From NCBI RefSeq assembly GCF_025989125.1, contig NZ_JAPDNR010000001.1, positions 6,746,087-6,810,086 of the forward strand: 64,000 nt of DNA, given 5' to 3'. This document shows positions 15,701 through 30,700 of the stretch, in pieces. Origin of the DNA: Chitinophaga nivalis (GTDB lineage: Bacteria; Bacteroidota; Bacteroidia; Chitinophagales; Chitinophagaceae). Both the position numbers and the translations under genes were made by a program. Every line of letters begins with the position of its first letter. The first letter of the stretch is position 1. The notes beneath the pieces are model-generated. The model ran no database searches. It was given only the letters and a program-made list of their open reading frames with translations, and had not been told where the DNA came from.

Positions 15701-18700
15701 CGGATCTACCGGTACATAAGCACATCCGGCTTTTAATACACCCAGGATAGCTATCAGCAGCTGTGCAGACCTGGAGAGACATAAAACAATCAACGTCTCC
15801 GGTGTAACGCCCTGCACTGTGAGCAGGTAATTGGCCAGTTGGTTCGCCTGTTCATTCAGTTCGCGGTAAGTCAATTGCTCCGCACCACTGATAACGGCGA
15901 TATGATCTGGTTTGCCGGCAGCTTGTATTTCAAACAACCGATGCAACGTTTCCTGTTCCGGATAGGCCTGTGCCGTAGCATTACGGTGATAAATAATTTC
16001 CTGGTGCTGCCGCTCATTCAAATAACGACATTTACCAGCCTCCTGCTGCGGGTGTTCCAAAATCTGATCCAGTAATACTTCCATGCCATCCAGCAACTGT
16101 TGCATCATCCGCTCATCAAACAATTCTCCGGCATATTTGAGATGGAGCATGGCCTCTCCGCCACGTTCATAAGCGATTATCCCCAATGGATAATCCAGTT
16201 TCTCCACACCATCATGGAACGCAACCGACAAGGCGCCTGGCTCCGCAGTACCTGCCGGTACGGGGTAATTTTCAAAAATAAACAGGCTGTTAAATAACCG
16301 TTCGCCTCCTTGCTGCAGTTTACCCAAACTCACATTGCTGCGGCTGTTGGTTTCATTAATGACAGTCTGTAAAGTCTGTATCGCCGCGATGGCGCTACCA
16401 GTAGTATGTTCCAGTATTACGGGCAGCGTATTGATAAATAAGCCTACGGATTGTTCAATATGATCTACCGGCAACGTACGACCCGATAAAGTCATCCCTA
16501 CTACCGTTGTATCGCTGTTGCCATATACCCGTAATTGCCTGTGCCAGAGATATTGTAATACAGCATTGAGTGTAACGCCGTACGTAGCACACAACGCTTT
16601 CACTTGCCGGTAACGCTCGCCGGTTATTTGCAGCGACCGGATAGCTGGCATTACCACCTGCCGGTATCCGGACAATGGTATATGCCGGAGTGGCACTTGT
16701 ATCAGGCTGCTTAATTCTTCTTTTGCAGACAATTGCCGGATGTATTCCTGCCAGTAGGCTATCTGTTCCGTGCGGTGTTGCTGTAAATATTGCTGGGCAT
16801 TTTCGTAGCTGCGTTCCCGTGACACTGTCAATTTTTCGCCCTTACATAAACGCAGGTAGCCATCATGTATATCACTTAGTAACAACGGCATGCTCCAGCC
16901 ATCCAGGATAGCATGATGGTGACTGAACAGGCAGTAATAGTTGGTGGACGTACGTTTAAGCAGATAGATGCGGAACAGATTGCCGCGGGACAGGTCAAAT
17001 ACTTCCTGCCGGTCGGCAGCCGCCAGTTCCAGGATAAAGGTATCCTGCGCAGCAGCTTCCAGGTGGCTGATATCATAGTAGCGCCAATCCGGTGTACCAT
17101 GCTCATCTATGATCTGCACCAGTTCTTCTTCCCAGCTGAAACGTAAGCGCAAGGTGCCGTATCGTTCCTGTGCGTATTGCCAGGCCTGTTCCAGCAACAC
17201 CACATCCAGCGCGTTTTGATAGGTCCATTTTAACTGTACCCGGTAGGCATCATCTGTTTCGCCCTGGTTTAAGGCATGATAGATAAAGCCTTCCTGCAGG
17301 CTGTTGGCCAGGTATATGCCGCTTACTTCGCGTTCCTGTTGTAGGCGGTTTAAATATTTTTGAGAGATGATAAAATCGATATCACTCACCGTTAAATAAT
17401 GCCGGGTAGCTGTACTCAGGGAAGTGATCAATCGGGTGAGGGCAGCTTCATAGTCTGTTGCCAATGCTGCTATATCCAGAGCAGACCAGTACCCCGAGCA
17501 GCCCAGTTGCAAGCGACCTCCCAGGATAGCACCTGTTACGGTCAGCAAGGTATGCTCCCCGTTGGCAGCTGATACAGACTGGCCACTATCTTCCCCGGTG
17601 ATATACCAGCCAGTTGTGGCGCTGGTTTCCTGCTGATCCAGTTGGCCCAGGTAATTAAAGCTGATAGTTGGCAATGCGTCGGAAGTATAGCCTGTCAGCG
17701 CACCGTAACCAATGCCTTGCCGTGGTACTGCGCGCAACATTTCTTTCACGCTGATCAGCGTTGATAGTTCTTCTGCTTCCCGGCTTACTATTACCGGATA
17801 GAGTGTCGTGAACCAACCAGTAGTACGGGTAATATCAATACTGGCGGTTAATTCCTCCCGGCCATGCCCCTCCAGTAACAAGTGATGACTGTTACGGCCT
17901 GTTCGGGCAGACAAGGCCCATGCCAATGCCGCCAACAGGATATCATTCATGGCAGTATTATACACCTGATGACAGGAGCGTAACAGTAAATCTGTTTGCT
18001 CCCGGCTTAGTGTTATCACCGACTGCTGCATGGTGGGTACCGCTCTTGCTGCCAGCGCAGCATTACTGGCTGCCACCTCCTGGGTGACTGACTGCCAGTA
18101 ACCTGTTTCTGCTTCCTCGCGGCTGGTATATACTTCGTGTACCCATTGGCGATAGCTGGTACCTTTTTCAGCCGGTATATCATACGTTCCTGTAGCCGCC
18201 AGCTGGTGATAGATTTTCTCCAGATCAGCACTCAGTATACGCCAGCTCACCGTATCGATCAACAGGTGATGCGCCGCTACATAAATACGCGCGCTTCCAT
18301 CTGCATAACCCTCCAGATAACCTATCTGCAATAATTGTGCACCAAAGAGATCAAAATTTTCCTGCCAGCTGGTTAAAGTGGCTGAAAGATCTGCTACCGT
18401 ACGTATATCCAGTACCGGTACGATCACTTCCGCGGGTACTTCCCCATAATATTGTACATAACCGGTATCCGTTTTCCGGTAGTGCAACCGTAACCCATCG
18501 TGATAGCGGAGCAGTTCCAATACGGCTGCCTGTAGCAGCGCTTTATCCAGTACAGGTACCCGGATCAGGAAAGATTGATTCCAATAATGATAAGCAGGGA
18601 ATAGCCCCGCGTCCACCTGTTCAAAGAACCAGGTCTGAATAGGCAGTAAGGGCACCTCCCCGGTTAATACACCTTGTTCGGTTTTCAGTAATAAAGGCGT

Positions 18701-21700
18701 GGCGTCTGCCTTTGCCAGTACGTTATGATAAAGCGCGGTAATGGTGCGATGTTTGAAAATATCCTTCACACTCACCTGCAGGCCTAAACGTTGTCTTAAA
18801 CGACTGGCCAGTTGTATGCTGACAATACTATCACCTCCCAACCGGAAGAAGTCGTCCTGTATCCCTACCTGTGCTACCGGTAAGCCTAATACCTCTGCAT
18901 AGATAGCACACAGTTGCGCCTCCAGTTCGCTGGCAGGCGCCTGATAGCCGGCTTCTCCCGTAAATACCGGCACTGGCAATGCAGCCCGGTCTACCTTGCC
19001 GCTGGCAGTAAGTGGTAATGCCGGCAGTGGTATCAACACGGCAGGTACCATATAATCCGGCAGGTGTTCGCTCAGGTATGCCTGCAGGAGCGTCTCATCC
19101 AAAGGCGTTGCTGCCACATAATATCCGGCCAGATACTTACTGTCACCCGGTGTAGCTGTGTACACCGTCACGACCGCCTGCGTAACACCCGGATAAGCCG
19201 CTATCCGGCTTTCTATTTCGCCGGCTTCTATCCGATAGCCTCTTATTTTCAGCTGAAAATCATTACGGCCGATATATTCCAGATTACCATCCGGTAAATA
19301 TCTCACCAGATCTCCTGTCCGGTATAAACGACCAGCATCCGCTCCGGTAAAAGGATCGGGGATAAAACGTTCCGTCGTTAATGCTTCCAGGTGTAAATAA
19401 CCACGCGTCACACCAGCGCCGCCGATATATAATTCTCCTACGCCACCTACCGGCACCGGTACTAAATGAGGATCCAGTACATACAACCGGGTATTGGCAA
19501 TCGGCCGGCCGATATTGGCACTGCTGTCGCCATGCCGGTAAGGATGAACCGTAGCGCACACCGTTGCTTCTGTAGGGCCGTATTCATTTAGCAAAGTGCC
19601 TTTGAAATGATAATCCGGCAGATCCGGTAATCGTTCCCCACCGGTATAGATCAGCTGCAACGCGGGATCATAGCTAAGGAAAGCAGGCAACAAAGCTGGT
19701 GGTATAAACGAAACCGCAATCCCATGTGCCGCTATATATGCCACCAATTCCGGCAATGCCGTACGGATATCTTCACTATATAAATACAGGGTATTACCAT
19801 TACATAATGCCGGGAAAGCCTCATATACAAAGGCATCGAACACGTAATTGGCATAACAGCCGATGTGCTGATGCTGATCTAATTGGTGCAGCGGAATCAG
19901 GGCGGTGATCAGGTTAATCACGCCACGATGCGGTACCATCACCCCTTTAGGATTACCCGTAGTACCACTGGTATAAATTACATAGGCCAGGTGATGGGCT
20001 TTCACGGCTGTTGTTGCTGCAAACGTTATGGTTTCATATGCCTCCTGTTCATCCACACGTAATACAGCCGGAGACAGCCCCCGTAAAACCGCTTCATTCA
20101 TGGCATCCGTCAATACCACTTTCGTGGCTGTATCCTGTATAATGAAGGCTTTGCGTTCATCCGGATAGGCGGGTGATACCGGTACATAGGCGCCTCCTGC
20201 TTTCAATACACCCAGGATGGCTACCAGCATATGCACAGAGCGATCCATACACAATACAATCAGCTCATCCGGCACAATGGCAAACTGCTGCTGCAGGTAA
20301 GCTGCCAGTTGATTGGATTGCTCGTCCAATGCCTGGTAGGTGAGCGATTGTGTTTCATACACCACCGCTGTCTGATCCGGCGTACGTTGTGCCTGCGCGG
20401 CAAACAACGCCTGTATCGTTGTGTCGTGCGCATAGGTTTTCGTAGTGGCGTTCCAGTGATCTATCACATCGGCATAGGTAGCGGTATCCAGATAATGCAA
20501 CGCGCCGACACGTAATCCACTCTGGGTACTATCTTTCAAAGCCGCCAGCTGGCCCAATATCAGCTGATAGGTATGCATATAGGCAGCGATCGTATGCGGT
20601 GCAAACAATGCCGTTGCATAATTAAATACGCCACTGATGGCGGCAGTACTATCGTCCAGCATCACCGTCAGGTCGTACTTCGCGGTTACACCTGCGGCTA
20701 TTTCATACGGTTCAAACAGTTGTTGCAACGGAGCAGCATTATTCCCAAACTGCTGTACACTAAACACCACCTGGAAAACAGGATGGCGGGAAGTATCCGG
20801 CACCACCGCCAGTTCCTCTACCAGTTTCTCGAACGGCAGATCCTGATGCAACTGCGCCCCTACTACCAGGGTGCCTGTTTGCTGAATAAAGTCCGTGAGG
20901 TATTGCTGCGGATCTATCACCGTTCTCAACGCCAGGGTATTCACAAAAAATCCGATCAGCGGAGCAGTTTCCCGATGATGCCGGTTGGCGGCAGGACTAC
21001 CTACCACAATATCTTCCTGGTTACTATAACTACGCAGCAACAGGTAATAACCTGCCAGCAACAAGCTATACATACTCACTCCCAGTCTCCGGGCTACTGT
21101 TCTCAGGTCCTCACTCACCGCTTCACTCAGCGTAAACAGCTTGTCGGCGCCGGTATAGTTTATACTGGCAGGCCGCGGCAGATCCGTGTGCAAATACAAA
21201 GGCTGGTAACCTGCCAGTTGCGTTTTCCAATAAGCCAGTTGCTTTTCCAACACCGTACCGGTCAGGTATTCGCGCTGCCATATAGCAAAGTCGCGATATT
21301 GCACCGGCAACACCGGTAATCCGGCATTCCCCGCCTGCCATTCACCGGATAATGAAGTAGTGTAATGCGTATAATAATGCGTCAGCTCCTGTAGCAGAAT
21401 ATCAGCAGACCAACCATCAAAAGCAATGTGATGGAATATGATACTGATATAACTTTCCGTAGCCCCGTTATCCGTATGCAGAATATGGAGCTTCACCCGT
21501 ACCGGGTATTCCGCTGCCAGTTCAAACACATGGCATACTGCCTGTTTAATACCTTCGTCCAGTGCCTGCCGGGTAGCTACTTCTTCCACGGCTATCGGCA
21601 AAGGATATACGCTGTCGTCCATTACCTGCTGGTATCCTTTACCGGCTTCATTCATCCGGATATAACTTCTCAATACTTCCTGCCGGTGTACAATCGCACG

Positions 21701-24700
21701 TAACGCCTGTTGCAGGCTATCCACATTGACACCGGCCTTTATTTTCAATACCACCGGAATATTATAGGCATAGCTGTCTGTTTCGTAGGCCGTTATAAAC
21801 CATAGCCGTTCCTGTGCAAAAGACAACACCTGTTTTGCCGGATCTGTTACCGGCACCGGTACTATTTTAGTAGTTGTTCCATCCCCACTGATCAGCTGTG
21901 CTGCCAAACGCCGGATGGTTCTACCGGCAAACACATCAGTCATAGGTATACTTTGCCCCGTCAGCTGATATAGCCGGTTCACCATTTTAATGGCCAGAAT
22001 ACTATTACCGCCCAGACGGAAAAAGTCGTCGTATACACTGATACCAGCAGGATCTGTACCCAACAGTTCTCCGAAAATAACCGCCAGTTTTACCTCCGTT
22101 TCGTTCAGGGGTGCCTGATAGTCTTCACTGCCGGTAAATACAGGATCAGGTAACGCCTGCCGGTCCAGCTTACCACTTCTGGTCAGCGGTAGCTCCTGCA
22201 GCGGTACCAACACCTGCGGAATCATATAGTCCGGCAACCTTTCTCCCAGGTAATATAACAAGTCTTGCTGATGGAGTGCTTCCTCCGCTACATAATAACC
22301 AACGAGGTAATTACCGTTACCACCAAACAGTTCTTTTGCCATCACCACGGCCTGCTGTACAGCCGGATGACTTGCCAGCTGATGTGCAATTTCTTCCGGT
22401 TCTATGCGGTATCCCCGGATCTTCACCTGTGTATCATTACGTCCTGCATACTCCAGGTTTCCATCCGGTAAATACCGTACGAGGTCACCTGTTTTATACA
22501 AAAATGCGGCGGCATTTCCAGGTTGCGGGAAGGGGTTCGTGATAAAGGCAGCCTGTGTCAGCGCTGGTAAATGCAGGTAACCACGGGCCACACCGGCACC
22601 ACCAATATATAACTCACCTGTCACGCCCGGCGGCACCGGCACCTGGTGGTCATCCAGTACATATACCACTGCATTCGCAATAGGACGCCCGATATTGGCG
22701 GCATTATTATCTTCCTTATACCTGTGCCAGGTCGTACATACCGTGGCCTCTGTAGGGCCGTATTCATTAATAATTTCACCATCAAATGGCAACTCCTGTA
22801 AATCGGGCAGCTGTTCCCCTCCGGTAAATATCAGCGCCAGTGCAGGCGCCTGTCGCAGGAACTCCGGCAACAGGGCCGGCGGGATAAACGAAACAGCAAT
22901 ATCCTGTCTGCGGATATAAGCCGCCAGATCTGCCGGCGATGTGCGGATATCATTACTGTAGAGATGCAGGCAATTACCATTACATAACACAGGAAATACT
23001 TCGTATACAAAAGCGTCAAAAACATAGTTGGAATAACAGCCTATATTACTGTGTTTATCCAGCTGATGCAACGGAATCAGTTCCGTAATCAGGTTGATAA
23101 CGCCCCCATGTGGTACCATTACGCCTTTGGGCTGGCCGGTGGTACCGCTGGTATAGATTACATAGGCCAGATCAGCTGGCCCCGCCACTGCCGGCTGATC
23201 AGAATCGGCATATAACGTATACACCTCCCCGTTATACGCCTCTATTACCTGCACCGTTGTACCAGCAGTCAGTTGCACCAAAGCGGATACATGATGCGGG
23301 TCTGTCAATATGATGCTGGTATCCGTATCAGCAATGATAAAACGTTTTCTTTCTTCCGGATAATCGGGTGCGACCGGCACATAAGCAGCACCGGATTTCA
23401 AAATGGCCAGTATGGCTACCAGCATATCTGCCGACCGGTCCATACATACCACAACGAGACTATCCGGTGTGATCACGTAATGATCACGCAGATAGGCCGC
23501 CAGCCGGTTGGCCTGCGCATTCAGTTCCTGATAGGTCAGCCGTGTATCCTGATACACTACGGCTGTATGATCCGGCGAACGTCTTACCTGTTCTTCAAAT
23601 AATTGCGGGATGGTTTTATCTGCCGGATAGGCGTTGCTGGTATGATTCCATTGATAAAGGATTTGCGCCTGTTGTGCGGCATCCAGGTAAACGAGTTTAT
23701 CAGTGGCGATTTCCTGGTTATCCAGCAGCTGATCCAACAAAAAGACCATGCCATCCAGTAATTGCCGGATCATTTTTGCTTCAAAAATTTCGCCGGCATA
23801 TTTCAATTCCAGCACAATGGTTTCACCTCTTTCATAAGCTACTACCGCCAACGGATAATCGAGTTTTTCTACCGCTCCGCGGAACACCACTGCCAAACGG
23901 TTCTCACCTGGCAGTCCTGCCGGCGCGGGATAATTTTCAAATACGAAGAGGCTGTTAAACAATCGTTCTCCGGCCTGTTGCAGTTTACCCAGGTTGATAT
24001 CACTGCGGTTATTGACTTCGTTGATCTGTAACTGCAATGCGCGGATACTATCTACCACCCAGCCTTCCTGATGTTCCACCATCACTGGCAGCGTATTGAT
24101 AAATAATCCGGCTGCGTGTTCAATGTCATCTACCGGTATGTTACGGCCGGAGACAGTCATCCCCACCACGGTTTGCCGGGTATGACCATACACACTCAGT
24201 TGTTTATGCCACAGGTACTGCAATACGGCATTACGGGTAAAGCCGTATGTAGTACAGATTTCCTTCATCCTGCGGAAGCGTTCTGCCCCGATTGTCAGCG
24301 ATATTTCTTCCTGCGATTTCACCTGCCGGTAGTCCGGCAAATGCAGATAACGGCAGGCAGGTTGCAACAAATCCGTCAGGTCATCCTTCGTTGTCAGTTG
24401 TGTGAGATACTGCTGCCAGTATTTTTCATTATCAGAACGATGGGTTTGCAAATATTGCTGTGCCAGGCTGTAAGTATCTTCAACAATCGTATTCACCGGC
24501 AATCCCTGTATCAGCTGCAGATAGGTAGTATGTATATACCCCAGTAATACCGGCATACTCCAGCCATCCAGGATGGCGTGGTGATTACTGAATAAACAGT
24601 GATAAGTAGTAGCATCCCGTTTGATCAGGTGTATCCGGAAGAGGCTACCTGCAGACAAACTAAAAGGCTGCAACCGGTCAGTGGTACGCAATTCCTGCAG

Positions 24701-27700
24701 CCACGCTTCCTGCCGGTCTTCCGGCTGATCACTTATATCGGTATACTGCCAGTTTAACGTACCGGCTTTATCTATGATCTGCACCAACTCTTCTTCCCAA
24801 CCAAAACGCAGCCGTAATGTGCTGTAACGGGCCTGTGCATACTGCCATGCTTTTTCCAGCATTGCTACCTCCAACGTATTCCGGTATTCCCATTCCAGTT
24901 GTACCCGATAAGCATCATCTGCGATTCCCTGATTCAATGCATGGTAGATAAACCCTTCCTGCAGGCTATTTGCGAGGTAAACAGCGGTTATTTCAGCAGG
25001 TACCTGCAGTTGATCCAGGTATTTTTGGGAGATGATATACCTGACATCACTTGCCGTCAGATAACTGCGCGGCGATGCACTGAGGTAGGTCACCATTTCT
25101 TCCAGCACCTGCCGGTAACGCAGCGCCAGGTCAGACAAATCGCTGGCCGGTAAACTGCCGGAGACAGATAGCTTCAATTGTCCACCTATAACCCAGGTGT
25201 TGATATTAATAAGATACTGGTCCTTATTCGCTGCCGCTACGGGCATTCCGCTATCCTCACCCGTGATGAACCAACCAGTTGTCTGTCCGGCTTCCTGTCC
25301 GTCGAATTGTCCGAGGTAATTGAAACTGACGCCTGGCATGGCTGCGGGCAGATAGCCTATCAACGGGCCATAACCAATTCCATTACGGGGCACCTGCCGT
25401 AACATTTCTTTTACCTGTACCAGCACGGTCCGCCAATCGTTTTCTCCGGTGACTACTTCCACAGGATACATCGTTGTAAACCATCCCGTAGTATGGGTGA
25501 TATCAATGGCCGCCGACAATTCCTCGCGGCCATGTCCTTCCAGCAGAATATGATGACTGTTGCTGCCTGTCAGAGCAGACAATGCAACACCCAATGCACT
25601 AAGTAAAACATCATTGATACCGGTATGAAATACCTGGTTACTTTCCCGCAACAATAAGGTAGTAGTGGCTACATCCAGTGCAAATCCGGCATAACTGACA
25701 CCCGTCGTTTTCCGGGTAGCCAGTCGCCGGTTACCAGCGGCTATACCAGCCGTTACTGCAGACCAATACGCTATTTCATCCGGGGAATAATAAGACAGTA
25801 CTTCGTGTACCCATTGGCGATAACTTGTTCCTTTATCTCCCAGGATCTCTTTTACTGGTATGGCAGTCCAATTGGTATTTCCGGCCAATGCAGCTGCCTC
25901 CAGTAAACGATAGATCTTCTCCAGGTCTTCGCACAGGATACGCCAGCTTACCGTATCTGTCAGCAAATGGTGCAGAGAAACGAAAACCCGGGCGCTGCCA
26001 TCTGCATAGCCATCGAGGTAACCGGTTTGCAACAGCTGTTCTCCCAGTAAGTCGAAATTACTTTGCCAGCCGGTGAGTATATCATGTACCACTACCGGTG
26101 TTGCTACGGTACGAATGTCCAGGTATTGCAGGTGAACCGCTGCGGGCATCTCTCCATAATACTGTATATATCCACCCCGTATTTCATCTATACGATACCG
26201 CAGACGTAAACTATCGTGGTGAGCAATCAGTTTCCCGATCGCCACAGTCAGGATGTCTTTATTCAATGGTGGTACCTGTATCAGGAAAGATTGATTCCAG
26301 TGCGAATAGACAGGCAACCAGCCTTCATCCAGCTGATGAAAGAACCATTCCTGTATGGGCAATAAGCCCAGCTCCCCGGACAACAGCCCCTGCTCCGTGG
26401 ATAAGGATAATGCCTGCGTGGCTGGCCCTGACAGAATATGCCGGCATAACGCTGCAATTGTCCTGTATTGGAATACATCTTTCACACTCACCTGAATGCC
26501 TAAACGTTTTCTTAACCGGTTTACCAGCCGGATACTGACAATACTATCTCCTCCCAGGCGGAAGAAATCATCCTGCACACTGATGGCGGTAGCCGGCAGT
26601 CCCAATACCTCGCCATAAACAGCACATAACAATGCCTCTGTTTCATTGGCAGGCGCCTGGTATTGTTCCTGTGTCGTAAATACAGGAGCTGGCAATGCCT
26701 GCCGATCCAGCTTACCGTTAATGGTCAGTGGTAATTTTTCGAGATGCACCAACACCGCCGGCACCATATATCCCGGCAGGGAGGCACTTAAATAAGTCAG
26801 CAAAACATCGGGTAAAAATGCGGTAGCCGACACATAATATCCTGCCAGGTATTTATCGCCGGTAGCATGTTCTTTTACCAATACCACCGCTTGTCGGATA
26901 CCCGGATAAGCCGCCAGCCGGCTTTCTATTTCACCGGTTTCGATACGGTGACCACGAATCTTTACCTGAAAATCATTACGGCCAATATATTCCAGACTGC
27001 CATCCGGTAAGTATCTCACCAAATCCCCCGTTTTATACAAACGATGATGGGCATCGCCTTGTTTTGCGGCGACGGTACGGAATGGATTGTCTATAAAGCG
27101 GGCAGCCGTGAGTTCGGGCATATGCAGGTAACCACGTACCAACCCGGCGCCGCCAATGTACAACTCTCCGATAGCACCCACCGGCAAAGGATTCCGGTTA
27201 TCATCCAATACATAGGCATACAGATCCGGTATCAGCGCTCCGATTAAAGCGCCTTTATCCAGTTCATCCACCCGTATCTTTTTATAGGTCACATGCACAG
27301 TCGTTTCTGTAATGCCATACATGTTGATCAATACCGGTGCATCTTCTTTATAAAAATTATACCATGGCTTCAGTTGTTGCAAATTCAATGCTTCTCCGCC
27401 AAAAATGACGTAACGTAGAGCAGGCAATGTTACTGCTGCTGCAACTGCCACTTCTATAAACAGGTAGAAGGCGCCAGGCGTTTGGTTTAATACCGTTACA
27501 CCGGTCTCCTGGCAAAGCGCATAAAAGCGGCCCGCATCACGTGTTTGCTCATAGGTAGGGATCACGAGTTTACCACCATACAGTAACGCACCCCATAATT
27601 CCCATACACTAAAGTCAAACACATACGCATGAAACAGCGTCCATACATCTGTAGCCGCAAAATGATACCAATCATTCGTGGCTTCAAATAAACGCACCAC

Positions 27701-30700
27701 ATTCCGGTGTGTGGCCATCACTCCTTTGGGCCTACCAGTAGTACCGCTGGTGTAAATGACATAGGCCAGCTGATCAGGTGTGCAGTGATACACCGGATTA
27801 TCCGTCGTATAATTTGCAGATAAGGATTGTTGAAAATCAGGTTGATCGATTGCGGTTACCGTTAATGGCCCATCTGCTGCCGCCTGTTGCAACGATGCCA
27901 GATATTGTTGCCGGGTGAGGACCGCCTTTGTCTGTGTATCCTGCAGGATATAACTGATCCTGTCTGTAGGATACAATGGATCTACCGGTACATAGGCACC
28001 ACCGGCTTTCAACACCCCCAAAATAGCTACCGGCAGCCACTCGGAACGATCCAGACAAAGTACGATCAGATCATCCGGGCGAATATGATGCTTATCCTGC
28101 AGATAAGCTGCCAGCAGATTCGCTTTTTCATTCAGTGCCTGATAGGTGAGTTCCTGCGCTTCAAACAAAATGGCTGGCTGATCAGGTTGCAGTGCTACCT
28201 GCTTTTCAAACAGCTCATGAATGGTTTGAGCTGCCGGGTAATAAGCGATCTGTGCTGGCTGATGATAAATCAATGTATCATATTGCGCAGCCGGCAGGTA
28301 ATGCAGGTCTCCCAGCTTTACAGACCAGTGGCCGATGTTTTTAAGCGCCGCAATCCTTTTCAGTATTTCCTGATAGGTAGCCACATAGCCCTGAATAGTT
28401 TCCGGCTCAAAGAGGCTGACAGCATAATTAAACACCCCTCTGATACCTGCCGGACCATCCTCCATCATCGTACTGAGATCGAATTTGGCAATCCGGTATA
28501 AAGTAGCCGCATTGTAGTAATCAAACAATTGTTGTTCGGCCGGTAACTCACTTTCAAACTGCTGCATGCCAAACATCACCTGGAAAACAGGATGGCGGGA
28601 AGTATCCGCTGGTAAGGCCAATGTATCTACCAGTTTTTCAAAAGGCAAGTCCTGGTACTGCTGTGCAGTCACCACTTCCTGTCCTACCTGCCGCAGAAAA
28701 TCCACCAATCGTTGCGTTGGTTTTATTTCCTGCCGGAGCACCAGCGTATTCACAAAGAATCCGATCACCTCTGTAATCTCCCGGTAGTGCCGGTTCGCCA
28801 CCGGTGTACCGATCACGATATCGCGCTGATTGCTGTAAGCAGACAACAACAGATAATACCCGCCCAACAGCAGGCTGTACATACTGATTTCCAGATCGCG
28901 CGCTACCTGCCGTAATGCTTCGCTGGTGCTTTGATCCAGCATAAAGAATACATCCGCACCTTCATAATTGAACTGCGCCGGTCTTGGTTTATCTGTATAT
29001 AAATACAGGGGTTCATAACCTGCCAGCCGCTGCTGCCAATAGGCCAGCTGCCGGTCCAGCACCTCGCCGGTCAGGTAATTGCGTTGCCATAAAGCATAGT
29101 CTTTATACTGCAATGGCAATGGGGTCAATGCCTCTTTAGCCTCCCCGGCATAAGCGCCATAAAAGTGGCATAACTCACGTATAAGTATATCCGAAGACCA
29201 GCCATCTGCCACAATGTGATGCAACACAATACTCAGGTAATGTTCTTCCTCCCAGTCGTCTTTGTGCAGCGTATACAATGTGACTAATACCGGGTATTCT
29301 TCCGACAAGTTAAACACATGATTGACGGCCTGCGATAAATATTCTTCCAATATCGCCACCGCAAATACATCCAGCTTGGTAACCGGCAAAGGCACCAGTG
29401 TATCGTTCATCACCAGCTGATAGCTATCACCGTCTGCCGTTGTTTTAATGAGACTTCTCAATACTTCATGCCGGTGTACAATTGCTTTCATCGCCAGCAA
29501 CATATGATCCGGATCTGTGCCCGGTCTTAACCGCAGCACCGTAGGAATGTTATAGGCATTTGTACCCGCTTCATACTGATCAATAAACCACAGACGTTGC
29601 TGTGCAAAAGATAACAACTGTGATTCCGGATCTACGACAGGCATCACGACCGGCTTCACTGTTGCTGCGTCTCCGCCCGTCAGCAGATTGGCCAGTTTCC
29701 GGATCGTTCTGTGGGTAAATATAGCGGCTACACTCACCGTTTTATCCAACTGCCGGTGTATCTGATTCACCAACCGGATAGCCAGTATACTGTTACCGCC
29801 CAACCGGAAGAAATCATTTTCTACGCTGATAGTCGCTGCTGTTGTTCCTAAAACAGCGCCATAGATATCGCACAACTGTACTTCCGTTTCGTTTTCCGGC
29901 GCCTGATAGTGTTCCTTATCTGTAAACAAGGGATCCGGCAATGCACGCCGGTCCAGTTTTCCATTGATGGTGAGCGGTATTTTATCCAGCTGTATCAGTA
30001 CGGCCGGCACCATATATTCCGGCAACGATTCACTTAACCATGCCAGCAATACCGCTTCTTCCAACGGCGTATCTGCTACAAAATATCCGGCCAGGTATTT
30101 ATTATCTCCTGTGGTCGTATTGGCAGCTACCACTACCACCTGCCGGATACCCGGCCAGGCAGCCAGCCGGTTCTCTATTTCAGGCAGCTCTATCCGGTAT
30201 CCCCGGATCTTCACCTGAAAGTCATTACGACCTATATATTCCAGCTTACCATCCGGTAAATACCTGACTAAGTCACCGGTCCGGTATAGCCGTGCATTTA
30301 CATTTCTTTGTTTTTCTGCAGCCGTCTGAAACGGATTGGCAATAAATCGTGCTGCCGTCAGCGTGGCCAGGTTCAGGTAACCTCTCGCCACACCGGCGCC
30401 GCCGATAAACAATTCGCCAACGGCTCCCACCGGCAAAGGCGTTAAATAACGGTCCAGGTTATACGTAGTTACATTGGCCACCGGACGGCCAATGCTATTA
30501 TCCTGCGCATCTATATGCGCAATGGCGGTAATGGTGGTTTCTGTAGGACCATAGGAGTTGATCGGTATAAAACCGGACTCCCGTAAACGTGCCAGTAAAG
30601 CACTGCTCAGGAATTCACCGCCGGCATTCAGGCGTTTCAGGGATGTTACTGCTGTAAATGAAAACTGCTCCAGGAAAGACGGGGTAGTTTCCAGATAAGT

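Noticed and set aside
29190..29230. HHIVADGWS in the module 9 C domain as a sign of inactivation
   Set aside because: The catalytic second His, the Asp and the Gly are kept; only the variable positions differ from the HHIAFDGWS of the sister domains.
25044..29665. Possible gene boundary or split synthetase at module joints, for example after each E domain
   Set aside because: The 15 joints read open in one frame, with distances of about 1.34-1.41 kb from the E motif to the next C motif and about 0.59 kb from E-less carriers to the next C motif, leaving no space for an intergenic region.
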